Shown piece after piece: positions 63,660 through 64,000 of a DNA stretch of 64,000 nt (position 1 is its first letter; every line of letters begins with the position of its first letter). Made by a program: the position numbers and the translations under genes. Source of the DNA: Clostridium gasigenes (GTDB taxonomy: Bacteria; Bacillota; Clostridia; Clostridiales; Clostridiaceae); assembly GCF_900104115.1 (NCBI RefSeq), contig NZ_FNJM01000011.1:30359-94358 (forward strand). The letters are read 5' to 3'. Under the pieces are notes generated by a model that worked only from the letters and a program-made list of their open reading frames with translations, made no database searches and was not told the origin of the DNA.

Positions 63660-64000
63660 TGCTCCCTTTATAGTAGACAGTTGAAATAATAAAAACTGTT
63701 TATATAGAGGGAGCATTTTATTATGGAAAGAAAAACTAAAATATTGTCAGAAATTAAGATAGAGGTTGTTAAGGAGTATTTATCAGGAAAAATAAGTGTA
63801 GGGCAAATAGCTTATCAACTACAAGTTTCTAGCTTCTCGGTTGAGGAATGGATACGTAAATATAAGGCTTTTGGAGTGGATGGATTAATAAGTAATAGTA
63901 GAAATAAACATTATTCACATGAACTTAAGATTAAAGCAATAACGGATTATATCAACGGTGAAGGTTCTTTATATGATATTTCTATTCGTTATAAAATATC
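63660..64000 (+). mobile_element. IS3-family insertion sequence, left end (truncated by window edge)
   Basis: The left end begins near 63660 with TGCTCCCTTTATAGTAGACA, typical of IS150-group ends. TGCTCCCTTTATA (63660-63672) is inverted at 63703-63715, just before the transposase start. The right end is outside the window. Confidence 0.8.
63723..64000 (+). CDS. IS3/IS150-type transposase OrfA, partial
   Basis: 92 codons from ATG 63723 run off the right edge. Two helix-turn-helix units are visible ('EYLSGKISVGQIAYQLQVSS' and 'AITDYINGEGSLYDISIRYK'), the standard OrfA arrangement that binds the element ends. A second frame encoding the DDE integrase would be expected beyond the window. No interruption is seen in this part. 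Confidence 0.85.
   Translation, partial: MERKTKILSEIKIEVVKEYLSGKISVGQIAYQLQVSSFSVEEWIRKYKAFGVDGLISNSRNKHYSHELKIKAITDYINGEGSLYDISIRYKI

Overview
The window is low-GC, AT-rich DNA with strong GGAGG-type ribosome binding sites, A/T-ending codons and many short Rho-independent terminators. Gene content (anaerobic sulfite reductase AsrABC, spore photoproduct lyase, M9 collagenase of about 1100 residues, purine riboswitch on add, Fur-controlled siderophore uptake) points to an anaerobic spore-former of Clostridium sensu stricto. The secreted chitinases, collagenase and M4 protease suggest a polymer-degrading gut, soil or wound-associated species. The exact species cannot be fixed from this sequence alone.

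Layout. 0-6.3 kb: the start of a lipoteichoic-acid-synthase-like gene (minus strand, cut by the window edge), then a four-gene unit of FtsX-type ABC permease, ATPase, OmpR-type response regulator and histidine kinase, probably for envelope stress or antimicrobial peptides. 6.4-7.9 kb: degV and a DUF1836 gene behind a very long perfect palindrome. 8.1-11.8 kb: a glycerate module (CdaR-type regulator, GntP-family permease, glycerate kinase). 11.9-16.4 kb: a Crp/Fnr-type regulator followed by a hydrosulfide/formate-nitrite-family channel and asrABC, with a Crp-like palindrome and a Rex-like operator around the promoter. 16.5-24 kb: spore photoproduct lyase, then a chitin-associated locus (an unusual lysozyme-like secreted protein divergent from two GH18 chitinases), a beta-lactamase-fold protein and a tiny HTH gene. 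24.3-30 kb: WG-repeat protein, an XRE regulator with a frameshifted membrane partner, a small immunity-like protein and a three-gene ABC exporter. 30-39.9 kb: ColA-like collagenase, CorA, a Fur-regulated YclNOPQ-like siderophore system and a PRPP-synthetase paralogue. 40-48.6 kb: a flavinylated fumarate-reductase-like lipoprotein, an M4 protease carrying chitin/cellulose-binding modules, adenosine deaminase under an adenine-type riboswitch, a decayed membrane gene and a KUP potassium transporter. 49-57.4 kb: three tandem paralogues of an unknown membrane protein, a methyltransferase, an L,D-transpeptidase, nfo and pepT.

57.6-64 kb is an accessory region. Four consecutive unrelated-looking orphan genes each carry an R-[N/D]-x3-H motif typical of HEPN ribonuclease domains. 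They are followed by an orphan membrane protein, gene debris, a Uma2-family nuclease and the left end of an IS3-family element. Two of the intergenic regions carry related terminator hairpins with an identical 3' tail, and inverted copies of the hairpin arms lie upstream of neighbouring genes, which gives a cassette-like look. This HEPN cluster is the best candidate for an undescribed system, most likely defence or toxin related, although that function is inference only.

The secreted enzymes form a coherent theme. The GH18 chitinase at 21.2 kb and the M4 protease at 42 kb share a related Ig/Fn3-like linker module, and the protease ends with the interrupted remains of the same chitin-binding domain type that closes the chitinase.
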